Shown here piece after piece: positions 24,251 through 37,283 of a stretch of DNA of 64,000 nucleotides. The notes beneath the pieces were generated by a model. The model had not been told where the DNA came from. It ran no database searches and saw only the letters and a program-made list of their open reading frames with translations. This stretch comes from Henriciella algicola. Lineage in GTDB: Bacteria; Pseudomonadota; Alphaproteobacteria; Caulobacterales; Hyphomonadaceae. The stretch covers positions 372,001 through 436,000 of the forward strand of contig NZ_QWGA01000003.1 in NCBI RefSeq assembly GCF_003576245.1, given 5' to 3'. Numbering within the stretch: the stretch's first letter is position 1; each line of letters begins with the position of its first letter. Made by a program: the position numbers and the translations under genes.

Positions 24251-26065
24251 ATGAGACAGAATTTCGACGTGAAAGGCGGCCCACAGCTTGGCCGCAAGAA
24301 CCTGCCGCTCCTGCGCGCTGCGATGAAAGCCCAGGGCCTCGATGGCTTCTACATCCCGCATGAGGATGAGTTCCAGAACGAGTATCTGCCAGCCTGCAAT
24401 GACAGGCTGACCTGGGCGACCGGATTTACCGGGTCCGCCGGTGCAGCCATGGTGTTTCAGGACACGGCCGTCATCTTTGCTGACGGGCGCTACACGCTGC
24501 AGGTCCGCGACCAGACTGACCGCGACTTCCTTGAAATCAGCGGCCTACCCGATCCGGGCCCTTTTGGCTGGCTCGCAGGCCAGAAGCGCAAGGGCGAAAC
24601 GCTCGGCTATGATGCGCGCCTGATGACGCCGAATGACCTGGCCGTTCTGGAAGAGAGCGCGAAGAAGGCTGGCGTCACGCTGAAAGCGGTCGATACCAAT
24701 CCGATCGACGAAGCCTGGGACGACCGACCTGCAGAGCCGACCGAGCAGGTCGTGCCGCACGCCGTGAAACATGCCGGCGAAGAAGCCGATGACAAGCGCG
24801 AGCGGATCGCAGCGGCCCTGAAAGAAGACGGCGCGGATGCGGCGATCATCACCTCTCCGGCGTCAGTGGCATGGGCGTTCAATATTCGCGGCGGCGATGT
24901 CGCCTGCTCGCCGCTGCCGTTGTCTCGCGCCATCCTGAAAGCCGATGGCACGGCGGACCTATTCCTCGACCCGCGCAAGACCAGCGACAAGCTGCGTGAG
25001 CATCTTGGCAACAAGGTGCGCCTGCGCCCGATGGAAGAGGTTGAACCTGCGCTGGCGGAACTGTCTGGCCAGACGGTCAGCCTCGACCCGGCGCTTGCCT
25101 CTGCCTGGTTCTTTGGTGAGCTGGAGAAAGCGGGCGCGAACATCCTGCCCCAGCGAGATCCTGTCCTGCTGCCCAAGGCCTGCAAGAATGCGACGGAAAT
25201 TGCCGGGACCGAAGCCGCGCATATCCGCGACGGCGCCGCGCTGACGCGTTTCCTGCACTGGCTGGACACGGACGCGCAGTCTGGCGAGGCAACCGAGATC
25301 GACGCCGCGCTGAAGCTCGAAAGCTTCCGCGAGCAGCTGGGCGACCTCAACGATCTGTCCTTCGAGACGATTTCAGGCGCCGGCCCGAACGGCGCCCTGC
25401 CCCATTACCGTGTCTCTTCGGCGTCGAACCGGAAGCTGGAGCGCGGCTCGCTCTACCTCGTCGATAGCGGCGGCCAGTATCTCGATGGCACGACCGATGT
25501 GACCCGGACAGTTCCGATTGGTGAGCCATCAGCGGACATGCGCCGGCACTATACGCTGGTTTTGAAGGGCCATATCGCGCTGGCCGATGTGCGCTTTCCG
25601 GAAGGAACGACGGGTACGCATCTCGATGCGCTGGCGCGCCACCCGCTCTGGCAGGCTGGTCTCGACTATGACCATGGCACCGGCCACGGCGTCGGCGTCT
25701 ATCTCGGCGTCCATGAAGGCCCGCAGCGGATCGCAAAGCCTTGGAACAGCGTTGCGCTGCGCCCCGGCATGATTGTCTCGAATGAGCCGGGCTTCTACCG
25801 CGAAGGCCAGTACGGCATCCGGATCGAAAACCTTCAATATGTGACCGAGCCTGCCGACATTGAGGGCGGTGAGCGCAAGATGCTTGGCTTTGCGAACCTT
25901 ACCTGGGCGCCGCTGGCACGGGATCTCATCGATCTTGAGCTGCTGAGCCCGGCAGAGCTAGCCTGGGTCAATCGCTATCATAATGACGTGCTGGCGAGGA
26001 TTGGTCCGCTCGTCGATGGCGAGGTTCTGGACTGGCTGAACGCCCAGTGCGCGCCCCTGTCATAG
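24251..26065 (+). CDS. pepP: Xaa-Pro aminopeptidase, M24B family
   Basis: A 604-residue three-domain aminopeptidase P similar in size to eukaryotic XPNPEP1. Two creatinase-like N-terminal domains are followed by a pita-bread catalytic domain. Metal ligands are visible: the two Asp in LVDSGGQYLDGTTDVTRTV, His in HGTGHGVGVYLGVHEG, and Glu in SNEPGFYREGQYGIRIEN. It removes N-terminal residues preceding proline. No signal peptide is present, so it acts in the cytoplasm. The gene name is by function rather than strict orthology with E. coli pepP, which is shorter. Confidence 0.9.
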   Translation: MRQNFDVKGGPQLGRKNLPLLRAAMKAQGLDGFYIPHEDEFQNEYLPACNDRLTWATGFTGSAGAAMVFQDTAVIFADGRYTLQVRDQTDRDFLEISGLPDPGPFGWLAGQKRKGETLGYDARLMTPNDLAVLEESAKKAGVTLKAVDTNPIDEAWDDRPAEPTEQVVPHAVKHAGEEADDKRERIAAALKEDGADAAIITSPASVAWAFNIRGGDVACSPLPLSRAILKADGTADLFLDPRKTSDKLREHLGNKVRLRPMEEVEPALAELSGQTVSLDPALASAWFFGELEKAGANILPQRDPVLLPKACKNATEIAGTEAAHIRDGAALTRFLHWLDTDAQSGEATEIDAALKLESFREQLGDLNDLSFETISGAGPNGALPHYRVSSASNRKLERGSLYLVDSGGQYLDGTTDVTRTVPIGEPSADMRRHYTLVLKGHIALADVRFPEGTTGTHLDALARHPLWQAGLDYDHGTGHGVGVYLGVHEGPQRIAKPWNSVALRPGMIVSNEPGFYREGQYGIRIENLQYVTEPADIEGGERKMLGFANLTWAPLARDLIDLELLSPAELAWVNRYHNDVLARIGPLVDGEVLDWLNAQCAPLS

Positions 26066-26089
26066 GGCGCCGCTGAACATCCGATCTGA

Positions 26090-29889
<3,800 letters not shown>

Positions 29890-29907
29890 GCGCCCTCAAT
29901 ATCATCA

Positions 29908-29943
29908 GAACAAAGTGAGAACAAGCATGTTCTCTCTACGTTC
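29908..29943 (-). promoter_or_regulatory. Two LexA (SOS) boxes upstream of recN
   Basis: GAAC-AAAGTGA-GAAC (29908-29922) and GTTC-TCTCTAC-GTTC (29929-29943) are both exact matches to the alphaproteobacterial LexA site GTTC-N7-GTTC, in opposite orientations, 6 bp apart. They fill the bamD-recN gap, 19-54 bp before the recN start, where LexA would block transcription initiation. Confidence 0.8.
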
Positions 29944-30759
29944 TTACCAAGGCGTGATGCGCCCGAGCCAGCTTTCGCCGCTCGCCTGTTGCTGACCGCC
30001 ATTGCTGCCACCTTCGACGAGATCGTAGCTGGCGCGATACCATTGGCTGTCTGGATAATTGTACTGGAGCACTGAGGCCGCCGCCACAGCTTCGCCGCGA
30101 AGGCCGAGCGAGAGATAAGCCTCAACGAGGCGGTGCAGGGCTTCTGGCGTGTGCGTCGTCGTGTCGTAATCGTCGACCACTTTCTTGAAGCGGTTCACAG
30201 CGGCGAGATGCTGGTTGCGGCGAAGATACCAGCGGCCGATTTCCATTTCCTTGCCTGCGAGCTGGTCGCTGACCATGTCGAGCTTCAGCTGCGCGTCACG
30301 CGCATAGTCGGTGGTCGGGAAGCGGCGAACAACATCGTTCAGCGCGTCGCGCGCCAGTTCGGTCGTGCGCTGGTCGCGGCCAACGTCGACGATCTGCTGG
30401 AAGTAGCTGAGCGCAATGAGGTGATAGGCATACGGGGCGCCCTCTCCTGCCGGGTTCAGCGAGAGATAGCGCTGCGCGGTGCCGATCGCATCGTCGTAGC
30501 GACGCGAACGATAGGAGGCGTAAGCTGCCATAAGCGTGGCGCGGCGGGCCCATTCCGAATATGGGTGCTGGCGCTCAACCTCGTTGAAGAGTTCGATTGC
30601 GCTGATGTAGTCGCTGTCGTCCATCTCGTCGGCAGCAGCGTTGTAGAGCGCCTCGACCGGGCGTTCGACATAGGCAAGCTCTCGCGCTTGCCGGTTCGAG
30701 CTGCATGCAGCAAGAGCCAGGGTCATGATTGCGACGGAGCCAATGAGCGAAAGCTTCAT
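29944..30759 (-). CDS. bamD: Outer-membrane assembly lipoprotein BamD
   Basis: A 271-residue lipoprotein with lipobox LALAAC (C19), followed by TPR repeats typical of BamD/ComL (YNAAADEMDDSDYISAIELFNEVERQHPYSEWARRA). It is an essential part of the Bam complex that inserts β-barrel proteins, located on the periplasmic face of the outer membrane. ATG 30759 was chosen over 30825 because it gives a proper lipoprotein signal. It sits in its usual alphaproteobacterial place between lpxC and recN, but the XRE gene on the other strand separates it from lpxC. Confidence 0.95.
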   Translation of the reverse strand: MKLSLIGSVAIMTLALAACSSNRQARELAYVERPVEALYNAAADEMDDSDYISAIELFNEVERQHPYSEWARRATLMAAYASYRSRRYDDAIGTAQRYLSLNPAGEGAPYAYHLIALSYFQQIVDVGRDQRTTELARDALNDVVRRFPTTDYARDAQLKLDMVSDQLAGKEMEIGRWYLRRNQHLAAVNRFKKVVDDYDTTTHTPEALHRLVEAYLSLGLRGEAVAAASVLQYNYPDSQWYRASYDLVEGGSNGGQQQASGESWLGRITPW

Positions 30760-30939
30760 AACAGATACCGGTTTCTCAACAGACTTTGCCGCACTTTGCC
30801 GCTGGCAGGCAGCTTGTAAAGTCATTGCCTACAGGAACAGCCAGGTGAATTCCTAGTTATTATGTTGTATGAATACATATCGACCTATGTTGATGCCAGT
30901 ACGAGGGATTTCGTGCCGCCGCCTACAAGGCAATAAATT

Positions 30940-31380
30940 ATGACACAGGGACTATCAGATTTCACCGCATCGGATGTCGACACACTTGTTGGCGAGCGCA
31001 TCCGTAAACGACGAATCCTTGCTGGTCTGACGCAGGATCAGCTTGGTGAAGCCCTGGGCGTCTCCTATCAGCAGATCCAGAAATACGAGACTGGTGCAAA
31101 CCGTGTCAGCGCGGGCCGTCTTTACCTGCTCGCTGAGCGTCTTAACGTGGCGCCGGGCTGGTTCTTCGAAGGGCTGACGGACATTGACGCACAATCGGGT
31201 GACGAATTGGATGCGTCTTCGCGCTTCGCAATCGAATGTGTGCGCAGCCTGACGCGTATCCGCGACGAGAAGGTTCGCGCTTCTATCCTCAACATGGTGC
31301 GTGCGCTGGCCGATTCCGAGCTTGCCGGTGAGGCGAAGTCCGCCCCAGTTGAAGAGCGACCGCGTCCGCGCGCTGACTAG
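30940..31380 (+). CDS. XRE-family helix-turn-helix regulator
   Basis: A 146-residue cytoplasmic regulator. An HTH_3 domain covers about residues 16-75 (IRKRRILAGLTQDQLGEALGVSYQQIQKYETGANRV). A short helical C-terminal part follows, ending in a charged Pro/Arg tail. This single-domain XRE type, with GVSYQQIQKYETGANRVSAGRL, is very common in Alphaproteobacteria. It is transcribed against the surrounding lpxC/bamD direction and convergent with lpxC. Its targets are unknown. Confidence 0.88.
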   Translation: MTQGLSDFTASDVDTLVGERIRKRRILAGLTQDQLGEALGVSYQQIQKYETGANRVSAGRLYLLAERLNVAPGWFFEGLTDIDAQSGDELDASSRFAIECVRSLTRIRDEKVRASILNMVRALADSELAGEAKSAPVEERPRPRAD

Positions 31381-31431
31381 CGCTACTTTCCGGGCACCGC
31401 TCAGATCTTACGAATATTTCGAGTTAGCCGC

Positions 31432-32352
31432 CTAGCGGGCCGCTGAGGCGCGCGCGGTGACCTTGGCTTCGACCTCAGCCTCATCTGTTTCCCAGCACCA
31501 GGCGTCTGGCGCATCGATGAGCGCGCGAACGAGCTTGTTGTTCAGTGCATGGCCAGGCTGGCGAGCCTCATAGACGCCGGCGATTGGCGCACCAGCCAGC
31601 ATCAGGTCACCCACCGCATCAAGAATCTTGTGGCGCACGAACTCATCGCTTGCGCGCAGGCCTTCCGGATTGACGATGGAGTCGCCATCGAGAACCACCG
31701 CATTGTCGAGCGAGCCACCCCGGGCAAGGCCCATGGATTTCAGCTTCTCGACATCCTGCGCAAAACCAAAGGTACGGGCGAAGGCGATGTCACGCGCGAA
31801 CATGCCCGGGAGCATGCGCAGCGACATTTGCTGGGTGCCGATGGCGCGGCTCTCAAACTCAATCTTTGCGTGGATCGAAAGATAATTGTCGGCCGACGGG
31901 CTAAGACGGGCGGTCTTGATGCCGTCAGTGACCTGAACCTCTTCGAGGATGCGGATACGGCGGCGAAGAGCCCGCTGTTCGCGCAGGCCCGCAGCCATCA
32001 TCAGCTCGCAATAGACCGATGAGGAGCCGTCCATGATTGGCACTTCAGGCCCGTCGATTTCGATAATGAGATTGTCGACACCCACGCCAGCGCAGGCTGC
32101 CAGCAGATGCTCCACCGTTGCGACGGACTGGCCCGCTTCATTGGTGAGCGTCGTGCCAAGCTGGACTTCGGTCACAAAATCGCCGCGCGCGATGATATCC
32201 TCGCAGCCTTCAATATCCATACGGCGGAAACGGATACCCGTGCCCGCAGCAGCCGGTTTCATCACGATACGCGCACGCGCGCCGGAGTGCACACCGACGC
32301 CGGCACAGACGACCGGATGGCTGATGGTTTGCTGATACTGAACGCGACTCAT
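31432..32352 (-). CDS. lpxC: UDP-3-O-acyl-N-acetylglucosamine deacetylase
   Basis: A 306-residue LpxC, the zinc deacetylase committing UDP-GlcNAc to lipid A synthesis. Zinc-ligand regions are visible: TVEHLLAACAGVGVDN and HKILDAVGDLMLAG, and the catalytic His lies in ARQPGHALNNKLV. The motif GPEVPIMDGSS is intact. It is downstream of ftsZ in the standard order, but a strong terminator separates them, so it probably has its own promoter within about 78 bp. Confidence 0.96.
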   Translation of the reverse strand: MSRVQYQQTISHPVVCAGVGVHSGARARIVMKPAAAGTGIRFRRMDIEGCEDIIARGDFVTEVQLGTTLTNEAGQSVATVEHLLAACAGVGVDNLIIEIDGPEVPIMDGSSSVYCELMMAAGLREQRALRRRIRILEEVQVTDGIKTARLSPSADNYLSIHAKIEFESRAIGTQQMSLRMLPGMFARDIAFARTFGFAQDVEKLKSMGLARGGSLDNAVVLDGDSIVNPEGLRASDEFVRHKILDAVGDLMLAGAPIAGVYEARQPGHALNNKLVRALIDAPDAWCWETDEAEVEAKVTARASAAR

Positions 32353-32429
32353 GAAGACCTCATCTCTCAGGGTCCTATGAAGGCGATCGGGCGCAAAGAT
32401 TCAAAACAAGGAATATGTCGCAATATTAC

Positions 32430-32465
32430 AAAAAAACAGAGCGCTCCCGGTTGGAAGCGCTCTGT
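32430..32465 (-). terminator. Rho-independent terminator after ftsZ
   Basis: ACAGAGCGCT (32436-32445) pairs perfectly with AGCGCTCTGT (32456-32465) over 10 bp with a 10-base loop. On the minus strand it is followed by TTTTTTTGTAA. It lies 25 bp past the ftsZ stop and 78 bp before lpxC. Confidence 0.9.
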
Positions 32466-32489
32466 CTGTCCTGTTGGCTTTCCTGACGC

Positions 32490-33950
32490 CTAGCGATTTG
32501 CCGAGCGGCGGAGGAAGGCCGGAATTTCAAGGTCGGTATCGTCGAACGAAGCTGGCGCCGTGAATTTGTCACGCGCTGGCGCGGCTGGCTCATCTTCGAT
32601 TTCGTCGACGGGATGGTCGTCATTGTTCTGCGAAGACAGTTTTGGCCAGCCGAAAAGGTTGCCGAAACCGGCCTTGCCTTCTGAGCCAGAGCGACCGCGG
32701 GACTTGCCGCCTCCGAACACCTGATCGGCGCTGACCTGGTCATTGCCAGACACACTTTCGCGCTCTGCAGCTGGCAGGCTACGGCTGACGAAGTCAGGAC
32801 GCGTGTCTGCTTCAAACACGTCGTCTTCACCAAGATCGTTAATCACGACGCGCGGGCGCTCTTCGATCTCGACCTCTTCTTCTGCGATGCTGACATCGCT
32901 TTCAGCGAGCTCGATCTCAGCTTCGACAGGCTCTGCCTCGATCCGCTGTGGCTCAACCGGCGCGGCGCTGATTGATGCTTCGCGGACTGGCTCTTCATAG
33001 ATGCGGGCCTCGGAGTCGATGCCAGCAGCAACGACGGAGACGCGAAGCTTGCCTTCAAGCTCTGGGTCGAAGGTCGAGCCGAGAATGATGTGCGCGTCAG
33101 GGTCTACCTGCTTGCGGATTTCGTTGGCTGCCTCGTCGACTTCGAACAGCGTCATGTCGTAGCCGCCGGTGATGCTGATCAGAACGCCGCGGGCGCCCTT
33201 CATCGAGACGTCGTCGAGAAGTGGATTGTCGATAGCAGCGCGGGCAGCTTCGAGCGCGCGGCCTTCGCCTTCGCTCTCGCCCATGCCCATCATCGCAGCG
33301 CCCATACCCTTCATGATTGTACGGACGTCGGCAAAGTCGAGGTTGATCAGGCCAGGCATGACCATGAGATCGGTGATGCCGCGAACGCCGGAATAAAGAA
33401 CGTCGTCAGCCATGCGGAAGGCGTCCGCAAAGGTGGTGCGCTCATTGGCAACGCGGAAGAGGTTCTGGTTCGGCACGACGATCATGGTGTCGATCGCCTT
33501 GCGCATCTCGGTGAGACCATCTTCGGCGATGGTCATGCGGCGATTGCCTTCGAAGCTGAATGGCTTGGTAACGACGCCGACCGTCAGGATGCCGCGCTCA
33601 TGGGCGGCGCGCGCAATCACAGGTGCTGCGCCGGTGCCCGTGCCGCCGCCAAGGCCAGCAGCGATGAAGACCATGTGCGCGCCTTCGAGGCACTTGCTAA
33701 TCTCTTCGATCGACTCTTCAGCGGAGGCTGCGCCGACTTCCGGCTTTGCGCCTGCGCCAAGGCCTGCGGTCACTTCAGGACCAAGCTGGATGCGGGTTTC
33801 GCATTTCGATCGCTCGAGCGCCTGAGCATCCGTATTCGCGACAACGAACTCAACACCTTGCAGGTTCGCCTCGATCATATTGTCGACTGCGTTGCCGCCA
33901 GCCCCGCCCACACCGAACACGACGAGCCGCGGCTTGAGTTCTTGAGTCAT
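32490..33950 (-). CDS. ftsZ: Cell-division GTPase FtsZ
   Basis: A 486-residue tubulin homologue that forms the division ring. The GTP-binding signature GGGTGTG is at 101-107, with [10 protein letters not shown] near 13. The T7-loop region ([15 protein letters not shown]) is intact. A long acidic, disordered linker (about 325-465) is followed by the conserved C-terminal peptide LEIPAFLRR, which binds FtsA and other partners. The long linker is usual for Alphaproteobacteria. It is separated from ftsA by 94 bp that contain a CtrA-like box and a GANTC site, and it is followed by a terminator. Confidence 0.98.
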   Translation of the reverse strand: MTQELKPRLVVFGVGGAGGNAVDNMIEANLQGVEFVVANTDAQALERSKCETRIQLGPEVTAGLGAGAKPEVGAASAEESIEEISKCLEGAHMVFIAAGLGGGTGTGAAPVIARAAHERGILTVGVVTKPFSFEGNRRMTIAEDGLTEMRKAIDTMIVVPNQNLFRVANERTTFADAFRMADDVLYSGVRGITDLMVMPGLINLDFADVRTIMKGMGAAMMGMGESEGEGRALEAARAAIDNPLLDDVSMKGARGVLISITGGYDMTLFEVDEAANEIRKQVDPDAHIILGSTFDPELEGKLRVSVVAAGIDSEARIYEEPVREASISAAPVEPQRIEAEPVEAEIELAESDVSIAEEEVEIEERPRVVINDLGEDDVFEADTRPDFVSRSLPAAERESVSGNDQVSADQVFGGGKSRGRSGSEGKAGFGNLFGWPKLSSQNNDDHPVDEIEDEPAAPARDKFTAPASFDDTDLEIPAFLRRSANR

Positions 33951-34012
33951 GAAAAATCCGCCTTTGCCAATCTACCTATAGAGGTTTGTAGGCGCAGACT
34001 GCCTGCGTCACA

Positions 34013-34034
34013 CTAAGAGAGGGTTAAGGGATTC
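34013..34034 (-). promoter_or_regulatory. CtrA-like box and GANTC site upstream of ftsZ
   Basis: On the minus strand TTAA-CCCTCTC-TTAG (34027-34013) matches the CtrA consensus TTAA-N7-TTAA with one mismatch, 63-77 bp before the ftsZ ATG. Three bases further upstream GATTC (34030-34034) is a CcrM methylation site. In Caulobacter the ftsZ promoter is controlled by CtrA and by GANTC methylation with GcrA. Conservation here is inferred from sequence only. Confidence 0.5.
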
Positions 34035-34044
34035 TGTCTCGCTG

Positions 34045-35340
34045 TTAAAAATTTTCATGCAGCCAGCGAAAGAAACTGTTCATTTTACCCCGTTTTGCGG
34101 GCCCTGACCCCTGTGCAGATGCCCCGCTGGCGGTCGAGACGTCTGCAAAGCCGCGTGATTCGTATGACAACAGCCCTGCGGCGGTCGAAAAAACAGGGCT
34201 GGCATGTGATTCGCCAAGGACGTCGGCGTCGACTGGCTTGCCGAGGCGGACCGGCTGGCCAAGGACGCGGGAGGCGACATCGCGCACACCCGGCAGGAGG
34301 CTGCCGCCACCTGTAAGGACCGTGCGGCGCGGCATGATCTTGGCGAGCTCGCTCTTGCCGATGAGCTTGGCGGCATATTCGAAGGTTTCCTCAATGCGAG
34401 GTGCAATGAGGCCGGTCAGCTCGCCGCGCGTCATGTGATGGGCGGCAAGACGTCCATCATCGCCGAGGCGGGCTACTTCGACTTTCTCAGTAAGGCCAGT
34501 GCCGGTCGTGTCGGCGTGGCCGTAAATCGTCTTCATGCGCTCTGCGGCGGCGAAGGTCGTGCCAATGCCCTGTGCGAGGTCGCCCGTCACTTTGGCGCCG
34601 CCTGCAGGTACGACGCCGAGCCAGGCCGGCACGCCGTTCACGAAAGCGCAGGCAGTGGTCACGCCAGAGCCCATGTCGATACAGATCGCGCCATTCTCAA
34701 TTTCATCATCGATCAGCGTACCGGCGGCGCTGGCAAGCGCAGACGGGATGAGGCGGTCGACGTTGAGGTGCGCGCGGCCAACGCATTCTACCAGATTGCG
34801 GACAAGCGATTGCGGCGCCGAAACGACGGACAGGAGGACAGACAGTTTGCTGCCGATCATGCCGATCGGGTCGCTGATGCCTTCCTGCTCATCCAGTTTG
34901 TAGAGGACCGGATGCGCGGTCAGGATTTCACGCTGCTTGGCGTCGATCTTGGCGAGGGCCTGACCGTGCAGCTTCTTGAGGTCCTTGGCGGTGACTTCGC
35001 GTCCGCCGATATCATTGAGAGCGCCAACGAACTCACAGGCGACCTGCGCACCGGTGACGCCCAACGTGACCGAATCAATCCGCTCGCCCGCCTGACGTTC
35101 GGCGTCCTCAACAGCGAGGCGCACAGACCGCTCCAGCGCCTCCATGTCGGTGATAGAGCCATCCTTGAAACCGCGCGCCTGCTGACGCCCGCCGCCGAGA
35201 AACGCGAACCCGGCTTTCGCCTCTGGATCAAAACGCCCGATCAGGCAGGTAATCTTCGAGCTGCCAATATCCAGCGAAGCGATAGGCTGGCCGACTTTTG
35301 CGGCGCGGGATGGTTTCAAGCGGAGGTCTGCCTTGGCCAT
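34045..35340 (-). CDS. ftsA: Cell-division protein FtsA
   Basis: A 431-residue actin-like ATPase that tethers FtsZ to the membrane. It has the N-terminal phosphate-1 motif SLDIGSSKITCLIG, the 1C-domain region, ICIDMGSGVT (phosphate 2), and LTGGGSLLPGV (adenosine motif). The C-terminal amphipathic helix is FFRWLHENF, at the very end. The ftsQ stop is 2 bp before its ATG, so the two are translationally coupled. Length is normal. Confidence 0.97.
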   Translation of the reverse strand: MAKADLRLKPSRAAKVGQPIASLDIGSSKITCLIGRFDPEAKAGFAFLGGGRQQARGFKDGSITDMEALERSVRLAVEDAERQAGERIDSVTLGVTGAQVACEFVGALNDIGGREVTAKDLKKLHGQALAKIDAKQREILTAHPVLYKLDEQEGISDPIGMIGSKLSVLLSVVSAPQSLVRNLVECVGRAHLNVDRLIPSALASAAGTLIDDEIENGAICIDMGSGVTTACAFVNGVPAWLGVVPAGGAKVTGDLAQGIGTTFAAAERMKTIYGHADTTGTGLTEKVEVARLGDDGRLAAHHMTRGELTGLIAPRIEETFEYAAKLIGKSELAKIMPRRTVLTGGGSLLPGVRDVASRVLGQPVRLGKPVDADVLGESHASPVFSTAAGLLSYESRGFADVSTASGASAQGSGPAKRGKMNSFFRWLHENF

Positions 35341-35342
35341 GG

Positions 35343-36215
35343 TCAGCTTTCTGCAGCGGTGCCGGACGCACCCTGTTCATCGAGAGGTTCAAGAAATGTG
35401 CGCCCGGCGACCCGAAGGTCGATGCGCGCAAGCGAGCGTTGGGAAAGATCGGTAGAGGTTTCGAGCGCGATGAGTTCATCAGTCGCGCGCATGACGCTGG
35501 CGTCTGCCGGGAGCCGGATCAGCAGTCCGTCGCGGAGCTTTACGTCCCAGCGGCGGCGCGACACGCGCTCTGCATAGGATACGCGCTCGCTCACGCTTCC
35601 AGCGCGCGCCAGAAACTGAAGAAGTGCTGGCACGCCCTCAGGCGCATCGACGCCGGTGAGCAGAACAAGTTCACTATAATCCTTGGCCGATAAGCCTTCC
35701 ATGATCTGTCCGGTGCTGTCGACAACCTGCTGGCCTTCGCCATCGAACCAGATGGCACTGGCCTTTGCAGGCGAGGCATTGATCAGGATCTGGTTTGGCC
35801 AGAGCCGGTAGACATGCGCACTCGTCACCTGCCCGGTCGCGAGGACCTGACGGCGGATTTCATGCGGGTCGGCGCGGAACATGTTGTCGCCGGGCGCCAC
35901 GCCCGACATCTGCTGAACGAGGCTGGCGCGGCGAACATCATCGCCAAGGCCGGTGATCTGCACGTCCTGGACAGCAAAGCCGAGGCCGACGGCGGCGCTA
36001 TCGAAAGCATTGCCGACACCGTCGCCAACCTTGGACATCGAGCCGCCCAGCAGGGCTGCGCCTGCCACGATGAGGGCGACCACCATGACGAAACCCGTCA
36101 GGACGGAGGTAAGGTCTGCACGCGCAGGTTCGACAGGCACCGGCGCAGGCGCACGCTTGCGCGGCTGCGGCCGGGCGCGCTGGCCCTGCTTTGGCTGACC
36201 TTTCACCTTCGGCAT
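35343..36215 (-). CDS. ftsQ: Cell-division protein FtsQ
   Basis: A 290-residue bitopic inner-membrane protein. It has a basic, Pro-rich cytoplasmic tail of about 35 residues, one transmembrane segment (about 37-58, [19 protein letters not shown]), and then a POTRA domain ([22 protein letters not shown]) and the FtsQ β-domain in the periplasm. It connects early and late division proteins. It overlaps ddl by 13 bp and lies 2 bp before ftsA, in the standard ddl-ftsQ-ftsA order. Confidence 0.94.
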   Translation of the reverse strand: MPKVKGQPKQGQRARPQPRKRAPAPVPVEPARADLTSVLTGFVMVVALIVAGAALLGGSMSKVGDGVGNAFDSAAVGLGFAVQDVQITGLGDDVRRASLVQQMSGVAPGDNMFRADPHEIRRQVLATGQVTSAHVYRLWPNQILINASPAKASAIWFDGEGQQVVDSTGQIMEGLSAKDYSELVLLTGVDAPEGVPALLQFLARAGSVSERVSYAERVSRRRWDVKLRDGLLIRLPADASVMRATDELIALETSTDLSQRSLARIDLRVAGRTFLEPLDEQGASGTAAES

Positions 36216-37111
36216 GAAGCATCCTCGATCATCCAGGCGACGAGCGCCTCGAAGGTCATGCCCGTATAGGCGGCCTGCTCAGGAACGAGCGAGGTAGGTG
36301 TCATGCCTGGCTGGGTATTGGTTTCCAGGATCACGAGCCGGTCCTTCTTCTCGTCAAATCGAAAGTCTGATCGCGACACCCCCCGGCAACCGAGAGCCTG
36401 ATGCGCTTTCAGCGCTGCTTCCAGAGCCCTTTTCGTTACCGGTTCCGGAATGTCTGCAGGCACCACATGACGCGATCCACCAGCTGCGTATTTTGCATCA
36501 AAATCGTAAAACTCTCTTAATGTCGTGATCTCTGTGACGGCGAGCGCCCGGTCGCCGATAACGGCCACGGTCAGCTCGCGGCCGGGGATGTATTCCTCGG
36601 CCATGAGATTGTCGCCATAGGCCCATTCATCCGACAGGAGCAGCTGCGAAGGCCCGTTATTTTCCTCACGGACAAAGACGACGCCGAAGCTCGAGCCTTC
36701 GTTAACAGGCTTGATGACGTAAGGCGGCTTTATCGGGTGGGCGCGGGCCGCCTCTGCGCGCGTGACGGCGACATCGTCGGCCACGTCGAGGCCTGCCTGC
36801 TTGTAGACGGCCTTGGATTTACGCTTGTCCATCGCAATCGCTGACGCGGTCACGCCGGAATGCGTGTAGGGAATGGCGAGAATCTCAAAGAGGCCCTGCA
36901 CGCAGCCGTCCTCACCCCAGGGGCCATGCAGACCGTTGAGGATCACATCCGGCTTTTCAGCTGCGATCTGGCTTGCGAGGTCGCGGCTAGCGTCAATGCC
37001 GACAGCGTCATAGCCGGCCGCCTGCGCGGCGCGCAGCATCTGCTCGCCCGAAGACAGGGACACTTCCCGCTCAGAGGACCAGCCCCCATAGACGACTGCA
37101 ACGCGCTTCAT
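36203..37111 (-). CDS. ddl: D-alanine-D-alanine ligase
   Basis: A 302-residue ATP-grasp enzyme making D-Ala-D-Ala for peptidoglycan. It has [14 protein letters not shown] at the N-terminus, [12 protein letters not shown] (substrate region), [15 protein letters not shown] (ATP-grasp lysine loop) and the C-terminal metal-binding [20 protein letters not shown] 37111 was chosen because GGAGG lies 7 bp upstream; the longer frame to 37174 is unlike the family. It is the first gene of ddl-ftsQ-ftsA and divergent from the TonB receptor gene. Confidence 0.96.
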   Translation of the reverse strand: MKRVAVVYGGWSSEREVSLSSGEQMLRAAQAAGYDAVGIDASRDLASQIAAEKPDVILNGLHGPWGEDGCVQGLFEILAIPYTHSGVTASAIAMDKRKSKAVYKQAGLDVADDVAVTRAEAARAHPIKPPYVIKPVNEGSSFGVVFVREENNGPSQLLLSDEWAYGDNLMAEEYIPGRELTVAVIGDRALAVTEITTLREFYDFDAKYAAGGSRHVVPADIPEPVTKRALEAALKAHQALGCRGVSRSDFRFDEKKDRLVILETNTQPGMTPTSLVPEQAAYTGMTFEALVAWMIEDASCRR

Positions 37112-37283
37112 GATTTGACCTCCAGACAGAAAATTGGCCCGCATGCTTGCTGGCCTGACCTGCGACTCAAACACGTAGCAGCCGAGAAATTAAGGCAGTC
37201 CTTCAATTCAGCTGAACTTGCTGCATCCCACGCCGTCAGGTGGCACCGATCCGGGCCCGAGTTGTCGAAGCGCCCGAATTACA

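Noticed and set aside
29919-29932. GAAC-N6-GTTC palindrome read as a Gram-positive LexA box
   Set aside because: The Gram-positive site needs a 4-bp spacer. The two N7 direct repeats on either side explain the same bases better.
34024-34048. TTAA...TTAA pair with a 17-bp gap before ftsZ
   Set aside because: CtrA sites need a 7-bp spacer; only the TTAA-N7-TTAG pairing at 34013-34027 fits.
34435-35577. 380-codon plus-strand frame antisense to ftsA/ftsQ
   Set aside because: No motif and no ribosome binding site; ftsA and ftsQ are certain on the other strand.
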